From the NCBI RefSeq assembly GCF_001625305.1, contig NW_017804021.1, positions 31,073 through 95,072 on the forward strand: a stretch of 64,000 nucleotides of DNA, written 5' to 3'. Below, in pieces: positions 21,099 to 33,231 of the stretch. The notes beneath the pieces were generated by a model. That model saw nothing but the letters and a program-made list of their open reading frames with translations, was not told where the DNA came from and did no database searches. The DNA comes from Branchiostoma belcheri. Lineage: Eukaryota; Chordata; Leptocardii; Amphioxiformes; Branchiostomatidae. The position numbers and the translations under genes were made by a program. How positions within the stretch are numbered: the stretch's first letter is position 1; each line of letters starts with the position of its first letter.

Positions 21099-22689
21099 CC
21101 AAATGTAGGCTGTTAATTGTTAATCTTAAAGCTTTCTAATAGTACAGACTTTTCTACAACCCTTTGTGCTAATTTGCTGATCTGTAAATGTGACAACACT
21201 CATACTATGCAAAAATAGGTAAAACACAATAGACTGCTTTGTTATGAGAAAAGATATTCTAAAACCCATGATTAGCCCCATATAAATTTTGTTACTTTAG
21301 CCCTCATTTTCTTTAGTAAGTAGAATTATAACATACGTCTTTTGATTTCTACTGTGTAGTTTCTAGCTGACCTTACGAAAGTCGTTGTACTTTTTCTTGA
21401 CTGCTTGTAGGTCCATGTTGTATTCAGAACCATGCTCAGATGCCGTTCTGGATAGCCCACGCTAATCCAGGACCGTGCCTAGCTAGACACAGCCAGAATC
21501 TAGCCAGAATCGTGTCTGATCCTATATATATATATATATGTAACCCATTTAGGCATATAGAACTAGATAGGTACGGTTTTGAATACAATAGTCACTGTAC
21601 GCGTACGCTGTGTTTATATACCTCTGCCGGATGCGGGCGGGATTTAGCCTGTCTTTTCCGCTTGACCTTCAGAGTGACCTACCTTTTTCCCCCCGCTGGA
21701 AATTTGCTGTAAGGGTCACGTGTCAGTCAATCCCCTTTGATCCCGCCGACATGGTGGTCAGGTCAGGGGCTGTGCAGGTGGAACAATGCGGGCACCAAGG
21801 AGGTCATGTTGTGAATTGTGTAATAGAAAATTACGAGGTATCTCGCGTCTGAAAAGTGAACCTGGTAGAAAAAAGTGTTTTTTTTCTACCACACAACAAA
21901 TAGAGACACCACGATCTGCCCGATCAACTTTGATGGAAACTTTGATACCCAAAGTAACCTTAGATTTATATGCCATGTTGTATTTCGAAATGGTAAAATG
22001 TAAAAAAAAAATAGTTTTTCATATTTTCGGATCTATTGTACAGTGGAAAGGAACGTATTGCTTATTCTTATATCTTTCTTAGTTTTAGCTGACGTTTTAA
22101 TCTCTAGCAATTATCAAGCTTCACAGGTGGCAAATATTCCTTTACCGACCAACTACCCTGTCTGTTGTCTATTTGGCTAAGTTTGACTCTTTCCAGCCGC
22201 TTCTGCTAGTATAGCCCCGACGGCTTCCACTTGAACATACCGATATATCTGACAGAGGTTGTCAAAAAGTGGTGGTTTTTATTATTTTTTTCGAGTGATT
22301 TAACTGGCGGTGGTTTGGGTCGGCCCCGGTGCAAACCAATAAGCAAGGGGGTTGGCGGGGCCTTACGGGTCGCGTAGCACGTCTAACGGACTTGACTGGG
22401 TGGTGGGGAAAAGCCAAGGTACGTACCGAGCAGTTGCAGTTTGCAGTTTTAGGGAGCTGTATTGTGGAATAAACTCTCCACCGAGCAAAGACAACTTAAG
22501 ACCACAATGGCCTTTAAACAGGACTGAAAGAGGACTTTGTATTCAGCTTTATTGTTTTCAACCTAGTTCGACGTTATTTACTAAATGTTAATTTGTTTCA
22601 TTTCTTGTGTACGTAACTTGTATGTATCAAGGGACACATGAGACACAGGTCAAGCTGAGTGTGATCTATTGGTAAAATAGATAAAAATG
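21099..22689. other. Intergenic; TA microsatellite and transposon debris
   Basis: (TA)n at about 21525. A half of a TAGCC-family element lies at about 22125-22215 (CTGTTGTCTATTTGGCTAA, TTTCCAGCCGCTTCTG). No gene seen. Confidence 0.5.
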
Positions 22690-22826
22690 AAATGAAATGA
22701 TCTCACGTTATAATTATAAATGTTATGTTTTATTCCATCCTTATTTGTACTATGTTCAATAGTTTTTGCCATACATTGCATTGCACCATATATATGTACG
22801 ATATTGTCGTGCAATAAACTTCTTCA
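22690..22826 (+). mobile_element. LINE 3' tail fragment
   Basis: Shares TTTGCCATACATT-like and GTGCAATAAA(C/G)TTCTTC segments with the LINE end at 52680-52806. Only the 3' UTR is recognisable. Confidence 0.4.
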
Positions 22827-25198
22827 TATAATTACATAACAACATAACAGTTTCAATGCGAATAGATCTAAAATAACGCATTTCACATGAACTTCAGAAC
22901 GTCATACATGACAAATTATCCCCTAAAAATGTACAACGGAAGGGAGGTCTGGTGTATTTTCCTAATTATATTTTTACCCTGTCGCGCTGGGCTTATCTCC
23001 GCCAAACAGCAGCCGCCGGCTTGGGGAGGCCGCCGCTACCGTTAATTTACGGAAAAACCAACAGACGAAAATTGACACGCCCTCCCTACAATAGAAACCA
23101 TATCATCCTGCGTGTATTATTGTGATGAATGGGAGTTGAAACAGCGCTCCGGGCCATGTAGAAATGGGTAGCAAGTAAACTGTGACCGAATCGAATTGGC
23201 GCAGAGCAGGTAATACAATCCATTATAGCCCCGCTTACAGTTACCTTTCCGTCCCCTTTATATGCCGGGGGGGTTGGCTGCGACTCTCCGTGACTTGGAG
23301 GTTTCTGTATGGGTAACAAACGCCGGAATGTGACGAAGAGGAAATCTAAAAGAGATAAGTGATAGAAATCCCGCGCTCTTAATGGTAAGACCCGGGAAAG
23401 GTTGCCGCCTGGAGAGATCTTCCAATCAGCCGAAAGGCACGCACGCACGCATGCTGGGGCGGAGCGTACCATTTGTTTTTCGGGATGATTTCTTTCTATT
23501 TCATTTTTCTGCGTTTCACTTCTAATTTTTCTAACGACCCATCTAATATCATGCAAGTGTAGTTAACGTTAAGACTAGAGTTAGACAGCAGAAGCGATGA
23601 ATTACACACATGTCTCTCAGTTTTGGTTTAAATATAACTTTGTTGTGGATATCTTGGTACGGCCAGAAAAACATTATAGACTGATTGTCTAAAATTGCTC
23701 TTCAGCGATCACGTGATCATTAAATCACTCGTTCTGTGAACAATATCAACTGCATTTTATGCCCTAGAAAACAGCAGAGCGAAACGACAGCGATTTCCAT
23801 CAGCACAAAATCGCATTTTATCACTTAATTTGCTGTTTTCACCTGCTGGCAGAGCCTTTATCTGATAGGACACCTCCCGGAAGCAGGTTTCCGCTTATCA
23901 CGTTTGATCTCTGCGCCGTCGCCATATTTCATCCGGGAACTACGCCGTATCCCATGAGACCCCGGGGTTACACCGCTGCGCACCTCATGCTGCGCATTAT
24001 CCTATTAGTCTTCGCTCCGGATTCTATCTGGATGCGAAAATACCTCGCAGGTATAACTCGCCAAATTGAATTTGTCAATGTGATTGTCGGCAATTTACCC
24101 CGGGACTCTGTCAAAGGAGTAAGTGCCTCAAGATTTGTTGCCATTTTGAAATGTCACCTCCTGCTCTTTTGACCCTCCCAAGAGACGACGGTGACCAACT
24201 TGTTTTTTCCATATGATAAGAGTCAGGTGGAGTGTCAGGCATTAAGATTCTTTTCAATCGTTTCAAAGCGTTCGCGTGCAGGGGTGGAAAAAGCGGGGCG
24301 GTCCCCTGGGACCAAGTTTCCCGGCTATGTTCTTTTTCTCTCAGTGCTGCGTGACATGACAAAGAGCGTCTGTTGGAGGAGGGTCGTGTCAGCGCGCCTT
24401 CCATTTTAGTTGATGTTTCCGACGTCCAGCCTCTATCAGCTCCAAGGTCAAGGACACATCAGTGACTGTTCTGAGAAGACCTGCATAATGAGGTGACGTC
24501 ATAAGGAGGACGTGGGACCTGTCAATCATGTTGTTCCTCAGGGTCTGAGTCATGAAAACATCCGGGCAATCCACGGCAGAGCGTTCTACCACAACTCACG
24601 CGTAGGACGTGACTCATGTCTGTAGTACTCAGAATACGCCATGTGAGGAACATGGCAACAAGGCTACAACAATAATACAGGAACAATGCTTAAACTGACA
24701 TATCCGTTATAGAAAAATAATTAGGCGTGCAATTTGCTGAATCATACATCCGTTGTATTACACATTGCATTACGACAACACTATCGTTAATGGATATTAT
24801 AACTCAAAGGAATAAAACTATTAGTGAAATGAAACTATACGTAGCTCGTTAGGATATATGATTTGCTGTTCTGTATAATCGATTCATTTTTATAACGGTA
24901 ATAATATGGTCTTACAATCCTTAGCTCGTATGTGTGTTCTTTTTGGTAGGTCGATAGAAGTACATGTAATCTGCTCGCGAAAGGAAATTTTCTGGGGCAT
25001 TTTCTGTTTGTCAATACTAGTTGTTGTCATAATTGCAATAATAGCAGAAACAGCAATAACTATAACAACAATCATATATATCAAAAGTTATTTCAATACA
25101 CGATGACTGTGTGTATTAGTTCATCCTAGGCAAGAATTCCGCAAGACATTCGGACAAATAAGCAACATCGTAATAACACGGCATCGCTTGTACATGTA
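22827..25198. other. Intergenic; mixed CpG-rich and AT-rich DNA
   Basis: 22980-23560 and 23850-24420 are GC-rich with long frames of poor coding quality. TTATCTGATAGGA (23858) and GCTTATCACG (23893) are close GATA-type motifs, and a GATCACGTGATC palindrome is at 23706. 24650-25200 is AT-rich. No gene could be supported. Confidence 0.45.
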
Positions 25199-25207
25199 GT
25201 GAAAAAG

Positions 25208-25380
25208 TTGCCTCTATACCAAGCGTCAGAGGCGACTGGAAAGAGTAGAAATCGGCCAAATAATAGACAGATAGCCTGCCAAACTGTGCTCCTTTCTTCG
25301 ACTAACTCCCCTGCATGTTTAGTTGTTTATTTGGTCGATTTCTACTCTTTCAAGTCCCTTCTGAAGCCTTGTAGAGGCTA
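25208..25380. mobile_element. TAGCC-family foldback transposon
   Basis: Ends TTGCCTCTATACCAAGCGTC and CTTGTAGAGGCTA, flanked by GTGAAAAAG (25199-25207) and GTAAAAAAG (25381-25389), 8 of 9 identical. Internal ATAGACAGATAGCCTGCC is shared with the 26638 copy. Confidence 0.8.
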
Positions 25381-25389
25381 GTAAAAAAG

Positions 25390-25706
25390 CATATCCCGTC
25401 CCAAATGCACCTCCAAAAGTGCTCTCAGTGTGATACATGAGGAAACTTTGTCCCCAACGCAAACCAATTCATATCCGGCCCATCACACACGGACGTCCCC
25501 CCGCACCATATGCTGGGGTTTTACGGGCCCATCTCCAGATCGAAAATTTGAATGCTTATCTTTTTGCCATCGGTATAAATCTAATAAACCTAATTTTCCT
25601 GAGCCGTAAGTGTCAGGCAGGCATAGTGGCAACATGAGTTAGGCAGTGGCAGGTGGATCACGGGTTTGCCGTACCTTACGTTAACGGGGACGTTTCTCTT
25701 GTCAAG
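25390..25706. other. Intergenic DNA
   Basis: No feature recognised. Confidence 0.6.
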
Positions 25707-25818
25707 CAATGCACGACATGCAATCTTCTAAAGCAAGCGTAAAGGTTTCATGTCTTCACTTTTGTGTACCTTTACGTAAGCTTTAAGGTGTGCTTAAAGA
25801 TAGGATTTCGCACAGTGT
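25707..25818 (+). mobile_element. TTTACGC hairpin repeat (family A), copy 5
   Basis: Arms CTAAAGCAAGCGTAAAGGTT and CTTTACGTAAGCTTTAAGG, ends CAATGCACGA and TTTCGCACAGTG. Confidence 0.75.
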
Positions 25819-26005
25819 TAATAACTTATTTTAACATCGAAACATACAAAAACATGATGTAAACAATTATCACAGCAATAACAGAAAAAAATCATGATAT
25901 GAACAATAAGGAGGTCGCCCACACACTAACTTATAGAAGAGAAATCAAACCCAACAAATTTAGAGTAGTGCCTTGTTATATATATACATGTACTGTGCTT
26001 CATTG

Positions 26006-26408
26006 CCGTAAGTGTAGAATGGGCGGAGTCATTGTTCCGTAAGTGTAGAATGGGCGGAGTCGTTGTTCCGTAAGTGTAGAATGGGCGGAGTCATTGTTCC
26101 GTAAGTGTAGAATGGGCGGAGTCATTTTTCCGTAAGTGTAGAAGGGGCGGAGTCATTTTTCCGTATGTGTAGAATGGGCGGAGTCATTGTTCCGTATGTG
26201 TAGAATGGGCGGAGTCATTGTTCCGCATGTGTAGAATGGGCGGAGTCATTGTTCCGTATGTGTAGAATGGGCGGAGTCATTGTTCCGCATGTGTAGAATG
26301 GGCGGAGTCATTGTTCCGTAAGTGTAGAGTGCGCGGAGTCATTGTTCCGTAAGTGTAGAATGGGCGGAGTCATTGTTCCGTAAGTGTAGAATGGGCGGAG
26401 TCACCGTA
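26006..26408. repeat. 31-base minisatellite, 13 copies, with GC-box core
   Basis: Thirteen contiguous units at exact 31-base spacing (26006, 26037, ... 26378). Each holds CCGTAAGTGTAGAATGGGCG followed by GAGTCATTGTT. Units 6-10 carry TATGTG or CATGTG instead of TAAGTG. Units 7/8 and 9/10 alternate these, suggesting that a two-unit block was copied. GGGCGG (Sp1-type) is kept in nearly all copies. No coding content. Confidence 0.95.
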
Positions 26409-26628
26409 CCGTGAACCCCCGTACTGTCGTGACGGTGCCCGGCGTTATCCATCGCGTCTCCCGGCGCAGATGGTATCTCTCCTGCCATCCTGCCACCGAC
26501 CTGCCACCAGCTCTGCCATATGTGACGCCTTCTTCCACCGCAGGATGAACAGCGCCCGGAGACAGAACCACTCTCTGGAAGGGTTGTCAACTTCTCTACA
26601 TGACGCTCACTGCGACTCTCTTACTTTG

Positions 26629-26818
26629 GACAAGAGATAGCCTCTACCAGGCTTCCGAAGTGGCTGGGGAAGGAAGAAAATAGCCAAATAGACAGATAAC
26701 ATGCCAGGAGAGTATTTGCCTTTAGCGGACCAACTCCCCTGGCATGTCATCTGTCTATTTGGTCAATTTCTACTCATTCCAGCTGCATCCGAAGCCTGGT
26801 AAGAGGCTAGACAAGAGC
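26629..26818. mobile_element. TAGCC-family foldback transposon with target duplication
   Basis: The element 26638-26809 starts TAGCCTCTACCAGGCTTC and ends GAAGCCTGGTAAGAGGCTA, with about 70-base inverted arms (CCAAATAGACAGATAACATG and its near-inverse). It is flanked by GACAAGAGA and GACAAGAGC (8 of 9). Confidence 0.9.
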
Positions 26819-27861
26819 ATATTTATTTCCTACTTATTGATAATTACTTCGATATGTTTCCACCCTTTTTATTTCATTATTTTGCAATCACTGCTCCGTG
26901 AAGGAGGACAGTGACCTCCATGACGTAGAATTGAAATCAGTGGTTCTTTTTGTGTTCGCAGCTGTACCTCACGATTCCATTGCTGCATTGGTATGTAGTT
27001 TGGAATTTCTCTTCTTTTTCCCATACCATTCCCTGGTGTTCATATAAACTATAATTTCAATCCTTAAAACATTATCATGAACATTGACATTTTGTGAGTT
27101 ATCAGTTATATGTCTTCTGAAAACTATGATTTTGAGTTGTCAATTACTGAATTTGGTATACTAATCCTAGAAATAGTAACTGTGCTCAGCAGAATGGATA
27201 AGTACAGTAGCACCACGTGCTCTTAACGTAATATTGTGATCACGCAGAAACTATTCCGTAAATCTTATTATGAAATGCGACGTCTAGACTTAGAAACACA
27301 TATCGTCACCTGTCTTCAACATCTTCTTCTTTCTCCAGCCGCTGCACCTGTTACTTTCACTTTTCCTTACACATGGCCACCTTTCCCAGATAACTTTCGG
27401 TTTCTGCTTGCCAACAGGACCGTTAATCTTGCGTCCTCGGCGTGACCCAGTTGGGCGGACGGTAGACTCGGTTCCTAACCCCATTAACGCAGACTTTACA
27501 CGTTCCGAGCGGCTTGCACCACTGCTAATGGAATGTTACTACTTTCCGTTCGATAGATTTTTAATGAAGCTCATTATACGGGCCATTACTACTGCTACTG
27601 TACGGGAGTCGGTCGCCAGCATTCGCCGCATGCCTTTGCGGTAGCCCCCGCTTCTTACGGCCTGGCCTTTTGTACCAGATTGATGGTTAGAAGCAGGATC
27701 AGGAGTGGAACGACGCAATCTGGTGGTGACTACGGAGTCATCAGTGCTAATACACGTCTGACCTGGCGACTCCAGAGAGAGAAACACCAGTAAACTTTCA
27801 TCTCTTGTCACTGTGACAAGTCCGCAAACTGTTTCAGTACTGCTCTGAAATGTTGTGAACA
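26819..27861. other. Intergenic; open frames of low quality
   Basis: 27300-27860 has two adjoining minus-strand frames (a Lys/Arg-rich stretch and a Ser/Thr-rich stretch). Neither has a good start context, and one begins inside a family A repeat. I do not call a gene. Confidence 0.45.
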
Positions 27862-27991
27862 GAAAACACATCTTAAAGCATGCGTTTAAGCACATCTTAA
27901 AGCATGCGTAAAGGTACGTGTAAGAGAAGAGAAGAAACGGAGCTTTTACGCATTGTTTAATGGGTGCTTAAAAAACTGGTTTTGTGAAGTG
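27862..27991 (-). mobile_element. TTTACGC hairpin repeat (family A), copy 6
   Basis: Contains a partial internal duplication of CACATCTTAAAGCATGCGT. The right arm TTTTACGCATTGTTTAATGG and the TTTTGTGAAGTG end are recognisable. Confidence 0.65.
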
Positions 27992-28029
27992 TATCCATGT
28001 CTCAAACTGAAATATAGAAACTACACACA

Positions 28030-28180
28030 ACAAACGTCGATGAAGGTTAGACATCCAGGTAATGAGACACAAGAAAACAGTTCCTCAATCAACTAGATGG
28101 ATTTTGAAAACTGTCAGACGTTTCAAGTAGCATCCACTATTTTTCGTCAGTGACTTACTCCGAGAATCTGTAACAGTACA
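28030..28180 (-). repeat. Interspersed repeat, inverted partner of 30079-30250
   Basis: On the minus strand it shares ACTTGAAACGTCTGACAGT, TCTAGTTG, TCTCATTACCTGGATGTCT and AACCTTCATC with 30079-30250 (about 80 percent identity by eye). It resembles terminal sequences of Penelope-like retroelements, from memory; class not certain. Confidence 0.6.
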
Positions 28181-29388
28181 GGTTTTTGTCCATGAGTTAA
28201 ATTCTTAAATTCTTAAGTCCGTAAATTCTTTTGAGTATATTTGTCCTATGGCAAGCCGATGATATTTTGCTCTTTGTTATTGTTATTGTTGTTTCTTTTT
28301 GTGAAGAAAAAGAATAGGATTCTTTTTAAAAGCTCCTTTAGCTGGTGACAAATGGAGGGTCTATTGGGGGATGTCAGAGGTGAGAGATCGGGTCGGTGAT
28401 ATTTGTGTCCAGGCTGTTAAGGGCTGGTCCATTTGACACCAAGGGAACAGGGGCTAATTTTATTACGAGATCCATAGGGTTTCCAATTAAAAAAGAAAAA
28501 GAATTCCCCATGCTGTAGCTTTGTGTACATTAATACAATAATATGGTACTGATATAGAATTTGTCACCACATTTTTTTCATCTGGGGCTGCGTTGGATGT
28601 GAGGAATATATGCGTGTGTGTGTTGTATGTGTTTGCGTGTAAAGTTGTGTGCATGTGCGTTTGTTTATTTGTTTGTTTATTTGTTTGTTTGTTTGAACTT
28701 AGTAATAGTTCAGTACGGCGCACTTAGTAATACGGCGCACAGATATGTCAACTTTGTGTATTTAAATGTTAATTGTACTTTTTTGTTGTGTGGCGCTGTT
28801 CATATAAGTTGTAAACTTGAGTGCAACGCCACACTGTCCTTGTTATGTTTTCATGTTTTGATGAATAAAAAAAATTAGTAATACATCTGCGTGGGGTACG
28901 ATAAACATGGTCTAGCATTATTGCTGTTCAGTACGTATGTAACAATTTTACTGTACGGTAGTTGTGCGGATGTATACCGCCAATACCTGTTGCTTTCTGT
29001 TCCATACGATATTCCTTATTCACTTATATCAGTGATGCATCTGTAAACCGTTCAAGAAGGCAGCATTCTTACACGTTCTCTGTTTTTCTTCGCGAAGATG
29101 CTTATGTGCTTGGACAGGGTTACGTTGCAGTACCTGTCTCTACCGCAGTCCACGAGAAACTGCATACTAATAACATCCTATCGTCGTGTTGTAATGTACA
29201 TACCTTCCGTCACAGTTTTAATACCAATCAACTTCAAATTTGTTTCATTGTACTTTTAAAATGTCATTCGTTTGATGACGACTTAAGAATAAGCTAAAAG
29301 CTTCGCGTCTTGTCAGTTAATGCTGTAATAAACAAAACTGTGTCTTTCGATTCAGTCTCATGATGAGGGCATTTGCAAAATGTAATCT
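28181..29388. other. Intergenic; TTTG microsatellite
   Basis: (TTTG/TTTA)n at about 28660-28695. No gene recognised. Confidence 0.55.
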
Positions 29389-29430
29389 TTGGCAGATTCA
29401 GGACTTTTCTGGCGTGACTTTTCTGGCGTG

Positions 29431-29775
29431 ACCCATAAACTGGTGGACGTACCAACCACTAAGTATCTGATACCAGCCCAGAAAAGAACGAGAAACAGTC
29501 ATGCCTTCAAATATCAGAGTTATCAACCAAGAATTGAGGTGTTCAAAAACTCGTATTTCCCCAGAACTATCGTAGACTGGAACTCGTTGCCACCAAGCAC
29601 AGTAGGGGCATCATCACTAGAAAGCTTTAAACAACTCCTACAATTAAATGTGTAAAGATCGAGTGTAACAAGTCCGTCGGCGTGATATAGCTAGCTGCCG
29701 CCGCGCCGCGTGCCTGCGAAGCTGGTGTGCTACGCCGAAGGGCGGTTATACCGGCTAATAGTATACAGATACAGA
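29431..29775 (+). mobile_element. LINE 3' fragment (reverse-transcriptase C-terminus)
   Basis: Encodes a LINE-type C-terminal segment with QPRIEVFKNSYFPRTIVDWN, then LESFKQLLQ and a stop. A GC-rich UTR follows, with GGGCGGTTATACCGGCTAATA and an ATACAGATACAGA tail. CR1-like by C-terminus and tail. Strongly 5'-truncated. A near-identical coding segment lies at 48715-49011 on the other strand. Confidence 0.75.
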
Positions 29776-30078
29776 CGGAATCTTGCTTATAATATGCGGC
29801 TGCTGAACGGAAGCCGTCCGCTGGCCCCCTGCCCCTTAAGCTGGGATTTATGTGGGGCTGTGAGCTCAGTTCGGCAGCGAGTGGAACCGTCCAATCTGGA
29901 AAATCAGCCTTTCTGACACCATCCATTGACCAGCACTGAAGCAGAAAACAGCCATAAACTGGCATTCTGAGTAAAAGGCAATAAAGGAAGTGTGCGACCT
30001 CGGCGGGCGTAAATCATTTGTGGGACCCAGAGAAGGGAGAGACTTGCTTTTTTTTCTCGACAGTTTCAAAATTTTTGC
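29776..30078. other. Intergenic DNA
   Basis: No feature recognised. Confidence 0.55.
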
Positions 30079-30250
30079 CTGTTCAACCACAGATTCCGTA
30101 AGTCACTGAGGAAAAGTAGTGGGTGCTACTTGAAACGTCTGACAGTATTCAAAGTCTATCTAGTTGCTGGAGTAACTGTTTTATTGTGTATCTCATTACC
30201 TGGATGTCTGGCTAACCTTCATCCACGTTCTCAACAACGTTGATTGTGTT
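30079..30250 (+). repeat. Interspersed repeat, inverted partner of 28030-28180
   Basis: See the partner entry. The pair encloses about 1.9 kb that includes the 29431 LINE fragment. Confidence 0.6.
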
Positions 30251-30317
30251 TTGTTTTGTTGACAATTCAACAAATCAAAGACATGCTAAGTTGACTTTCT
30301 TAGTTATATATTACATA

Positions 30318-30429
30318 CACTGCACAAAACCTGAGTAGAGACAAATACACGTGTGTGTAAACGAGTGAAGGTATGGAACCTTTAAGCATGCAAGTTTACG
30401 GGGTGCGTAAAAAACAAATTAACTGCAAT
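30318..30429 (-). mobile_element. TTTACGC hairpin repeat (family A), copy 7
   Basis: The ends CACTGCACAAAACC and AACTGCAATG are present. The arms are diverged (TTTAAGCATGCAAGTTTACG). Confidence 0.6.
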
Positions 30430-31004
30430 GAAGATAAGACACAACTACGAAACAAATATGCTTAACCAAAAGAAGGAGAGAATACCTAAATTAGACAGTG
30501 CTGAAAGGACGCTGGTACAGAGGATACAAACCATTGTTAGTAGTATTGTTTTCTTTTTAACTGATGAACATGCATGGGTAAAAAGTTACCATAGCTAGAC
30601 AGCCAAATCGTGGGTCTAAGAATGATACCGGTGCATACCTGTTTGTTCTGGTTCTGTCTAGCTTCAGCCAGTCCTATGTTAGTTTGTTGTTTAGTTATTA
30701 GTGATTGATTAGCAAAAGTCCTCACGGATGGAAAGAGATGATGAAAAATGCATAGGTCGGGGGCCAAACCGTAAAGCCGAAACTACGGCACATGTGATTG
30801 GTCGGTGGGCGCGTGTCATGCCCTTTTTGCTACAGATTTATGCGATGTCGTGTCGCGTTGCTCGGCGCGGAACGGCGCAAGCTGTGGACCAATCTCCGCC
30901 TTATAACACGGCTGGGGGGCCACACGCGTACGGGTCAGGGGTCATCCAGAACTCGGGCAAGATTTAGCTTCATCTGATGACGCTTCAAACGGCGGTTTAA
31001 CTTT
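30430..31004. other. Intergenic DNA
   Basis: No gene; a GC-rich patch lies at about 30740-30960. Confidence 0.55.
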
Positions 31005-31345
31005 TTTTGAATGAATGACTTTATTTCAGGTAATACCCACAATACAAACATAAAACCACATGAACATTAAACATACAACAATTTATACACCTTTCTTAAA
31101 ATAAGTATTCCTGAACTGACAGCCAGACCTCAATAGACAACATATCATACTATTGTTGGTGGCGTAAAGTCTATCAATGAAGGAATAGCACAATTTCCTG
31201 CGTCTGACATCGAATGTATCGGTCGAGAGGTGTACAAACATTGAACTAGCACTACAACCTCTTGGCAACTTAAGGAGAATACGAAAGCAATTATTGTATG
31301 CAACACGACACTTAGCTAGTACACTCGCATGAACAGAGTTCCATA
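31005..31345 (-). mobile_element. LINE 3' fragment (reverse-transcriptase C-terminus)
   Basis: The minus strand encodes KCRVAYNNCFRILLKLPRGC followed by SASSMFVHL and RRRKLCYSFIDRLYATNNS, the characteristic end of non-LTR reverse-transcriptase proteins. It ends at a stop near 31083, and the 3' UTR ends in an AATAAAG signal and a TCATTCATTC tail. 5'-truncated. Confidence 0.75.
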
Positions 31346-32264
31346 ACTGTTATTTATTAAAGCACATAAAAGAAAATGCAAGACTAAGATGGCGATGCAC
31401 TCAAGTTCATTACACTTATATAGAACATAAAGTAATTATTAACAAAGATATAATACTACATAAAAATAACACAAGAAATGTACACAGACAAACAATACAA
31501 AGCAGGAATATTGGGGACAAATTAGGTCCAGCTAAATGAAATATGACAGTTTCGCATTTCAATCTGACTCTACAAGGTTCTTTTTAATAAATAAAAGCAA
31601 AATTAAAGTAATAGAGACAAGATGACGACGCATTTTAAAAATCACTTCGATCTTACATATTGGCACCACCATCAGAAAAAAATGAAACAAAGATAATAAT
31701 ACAAAAGCTAACAAATAGATAAACGCAATGAAAACAGCAATTTGGGGGGGGGGCTAATATTTTAAAGTATTTTAAAGTAATATAAATCTTGTGACTCAAT
31801 CAGATACATCTACAATTAATCTTAAGAGGAGCAACAAGAGGATCCATAAAGTAGAATGTTCTGATGTTGTTTTTGTACAAGCAGATATCTCTTCAACCAT
31901 CTAGCGCTATTTTTGTTCTTCATGCCCTCGACAGTTTCCGTTTGTAAGGCCTTGGATCCCCTGATAACGTGATACGAATCTTATCTCCCATCTTAGATGC
32001 GAAGGTTCTTAAGTAATTTGATTATCGGATACCCGATATAGCGGCTAAGGAGGTTGCCAAGACACCTTTCCCACTTTGGGCTGGTCCATTTCAACTGCTG
32101 AAGGGGGGGGGGGGTAAGCCGCTTGAACTAAAAATAAGGACGAATACCAGAAGATCTGATACTGATTACGTCACACCATGGTTTTTCCTTTTGTTGGTTC
32201 AACATTTTGAATTTCCTGACGAAACAATGAAATTTGCCTTGGGTCTCTTCTGTAACTTTGAAGT
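31346..32264. other. AT-rich intergenic DNA
   Basis: Homopolymer G runs at about 31745 and 32104. Nothing else recognised. Confidence 0.6.
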
Positions 32265-32550
32265 AAAATGTATAAAGTAAAAAGGTAGCATTTGTAAAGA
32301 AAATGCATAATGTTAACTTTCACATGGTCTAGCTAACAAAGTACTAGTACTTTATTCTTCCTCAAGCACATTCATATGTATGGTGACCAGCCCCTTGCTA
32401 CATAATGTAATCCAACACCTCAGGGTGTCTGCTACAGCACCAGTTACCACGGTGACAGACGTCTGGTCCAGGTCATTGACCTATAATGTGTTTGAAGGAG
32501 ATGGTTAGAATATACCCAAAACAACATGTTTTGTTTCTACAAAAGTTAAA
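32265..32550 (-). mobile_element. Family B repeat carrying a perfect IR1 element
   Basis: Reverse-orientation copy with AGGTCATTGACCT at 32470-32482, TACCACGGTGACAG, CTACATAATGTAATCCAACA and GGTAGCATTTGTAAAG. Confidence 0.75.
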
Positions 32551-32975
32551 GCAATAAGCGGTGTGTACAAATGCTCCTGACCATAGCACGAATTTTACTG
32601 CGTCTGTCACTTCTATAGAGGACGTTGACCTATATGGGCGTGGCTATGGCTGTGGAACCTGCCTCAAGTAAGATCGTTACTGACAGGTACAAGGATAATT
32701 TCAACTTTAATCTTTCATGATATATGTCAAGATTTGCAGGCACGGATTTAAAACAATCGCGGAGTGACACATCAAAACAAGTTTCGTAAGCTGCCTCCAG
32801 GGGCACGTAAACTATCAGAAGCAGCCGAAAGAATTTAAAAGGACCTCTTCAAATATTTGACATTGATCTAAAAAAATGAATATAATACTATGCAATGAAA
32901 TTCTTGAAGTATTTATCTTACTTGTAAATCTCAACTGCATATATTTTGGCTGTTTTGAATGACGTGTAGGGTAGC
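32551..32975. other. Intergenic DNA
   Basis: No feature recognised. Confidence 0.6.
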
Positions 32976-33231
32976 TACTGGTATAATACATGCACATCGT
33001 ACTTGTACTACTTTTCTTTGCATATGGCGTTTCTTTTTTGTGAAATTGTATTGTATTTTCGATTTCGTCGAGCCTTCTTTACACAGAACAAAACTAGCTT
33101 CTATACTGGCATAATACATGCACATCGTACTTGTAGTATTTTCTTGACAGATAACATTTCTTTTTGTGAAATTGTATTGTATTTCCGATTTCGTCGAGCC
33201 TTCTTTACACAGAGCAAAACTAGCCTCTATT
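32976..33231. repeat. 128-base tandem duplication
   Basis: Two units (32976-33103 and 33104-33231) share TAATACATGCACATCGTACT, GTGAAATTGTATTGTATTT and GATTTCGTCGAGCCTTCTTT. The long frames here on both strands are by-products of the duplication. Confidence 0.85.

Noticed and set aside
23086-23556. 156-codon minus-strand frame
   Set aside because: It lies in CpG-rich DNA, has no recognisable domain or promoter, and a composition unlike a protein.
23706-23717. GATCACGTGATC palindrome as a specific E-box element
   Set aside because: A single 12-base palindrome is not improbable enough in 64 kb and has no context.
26006-26408. Regular 31-base repeats as a CRISPR array
   Set aside because: The units are contiguous with no unique spacers, and the host is an animal.
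27290-27895. Two adjoining minus-strand frames that might form a small gene
   Set aside because: They are in different frames, lack good starts, and one begins in a transposon copy.
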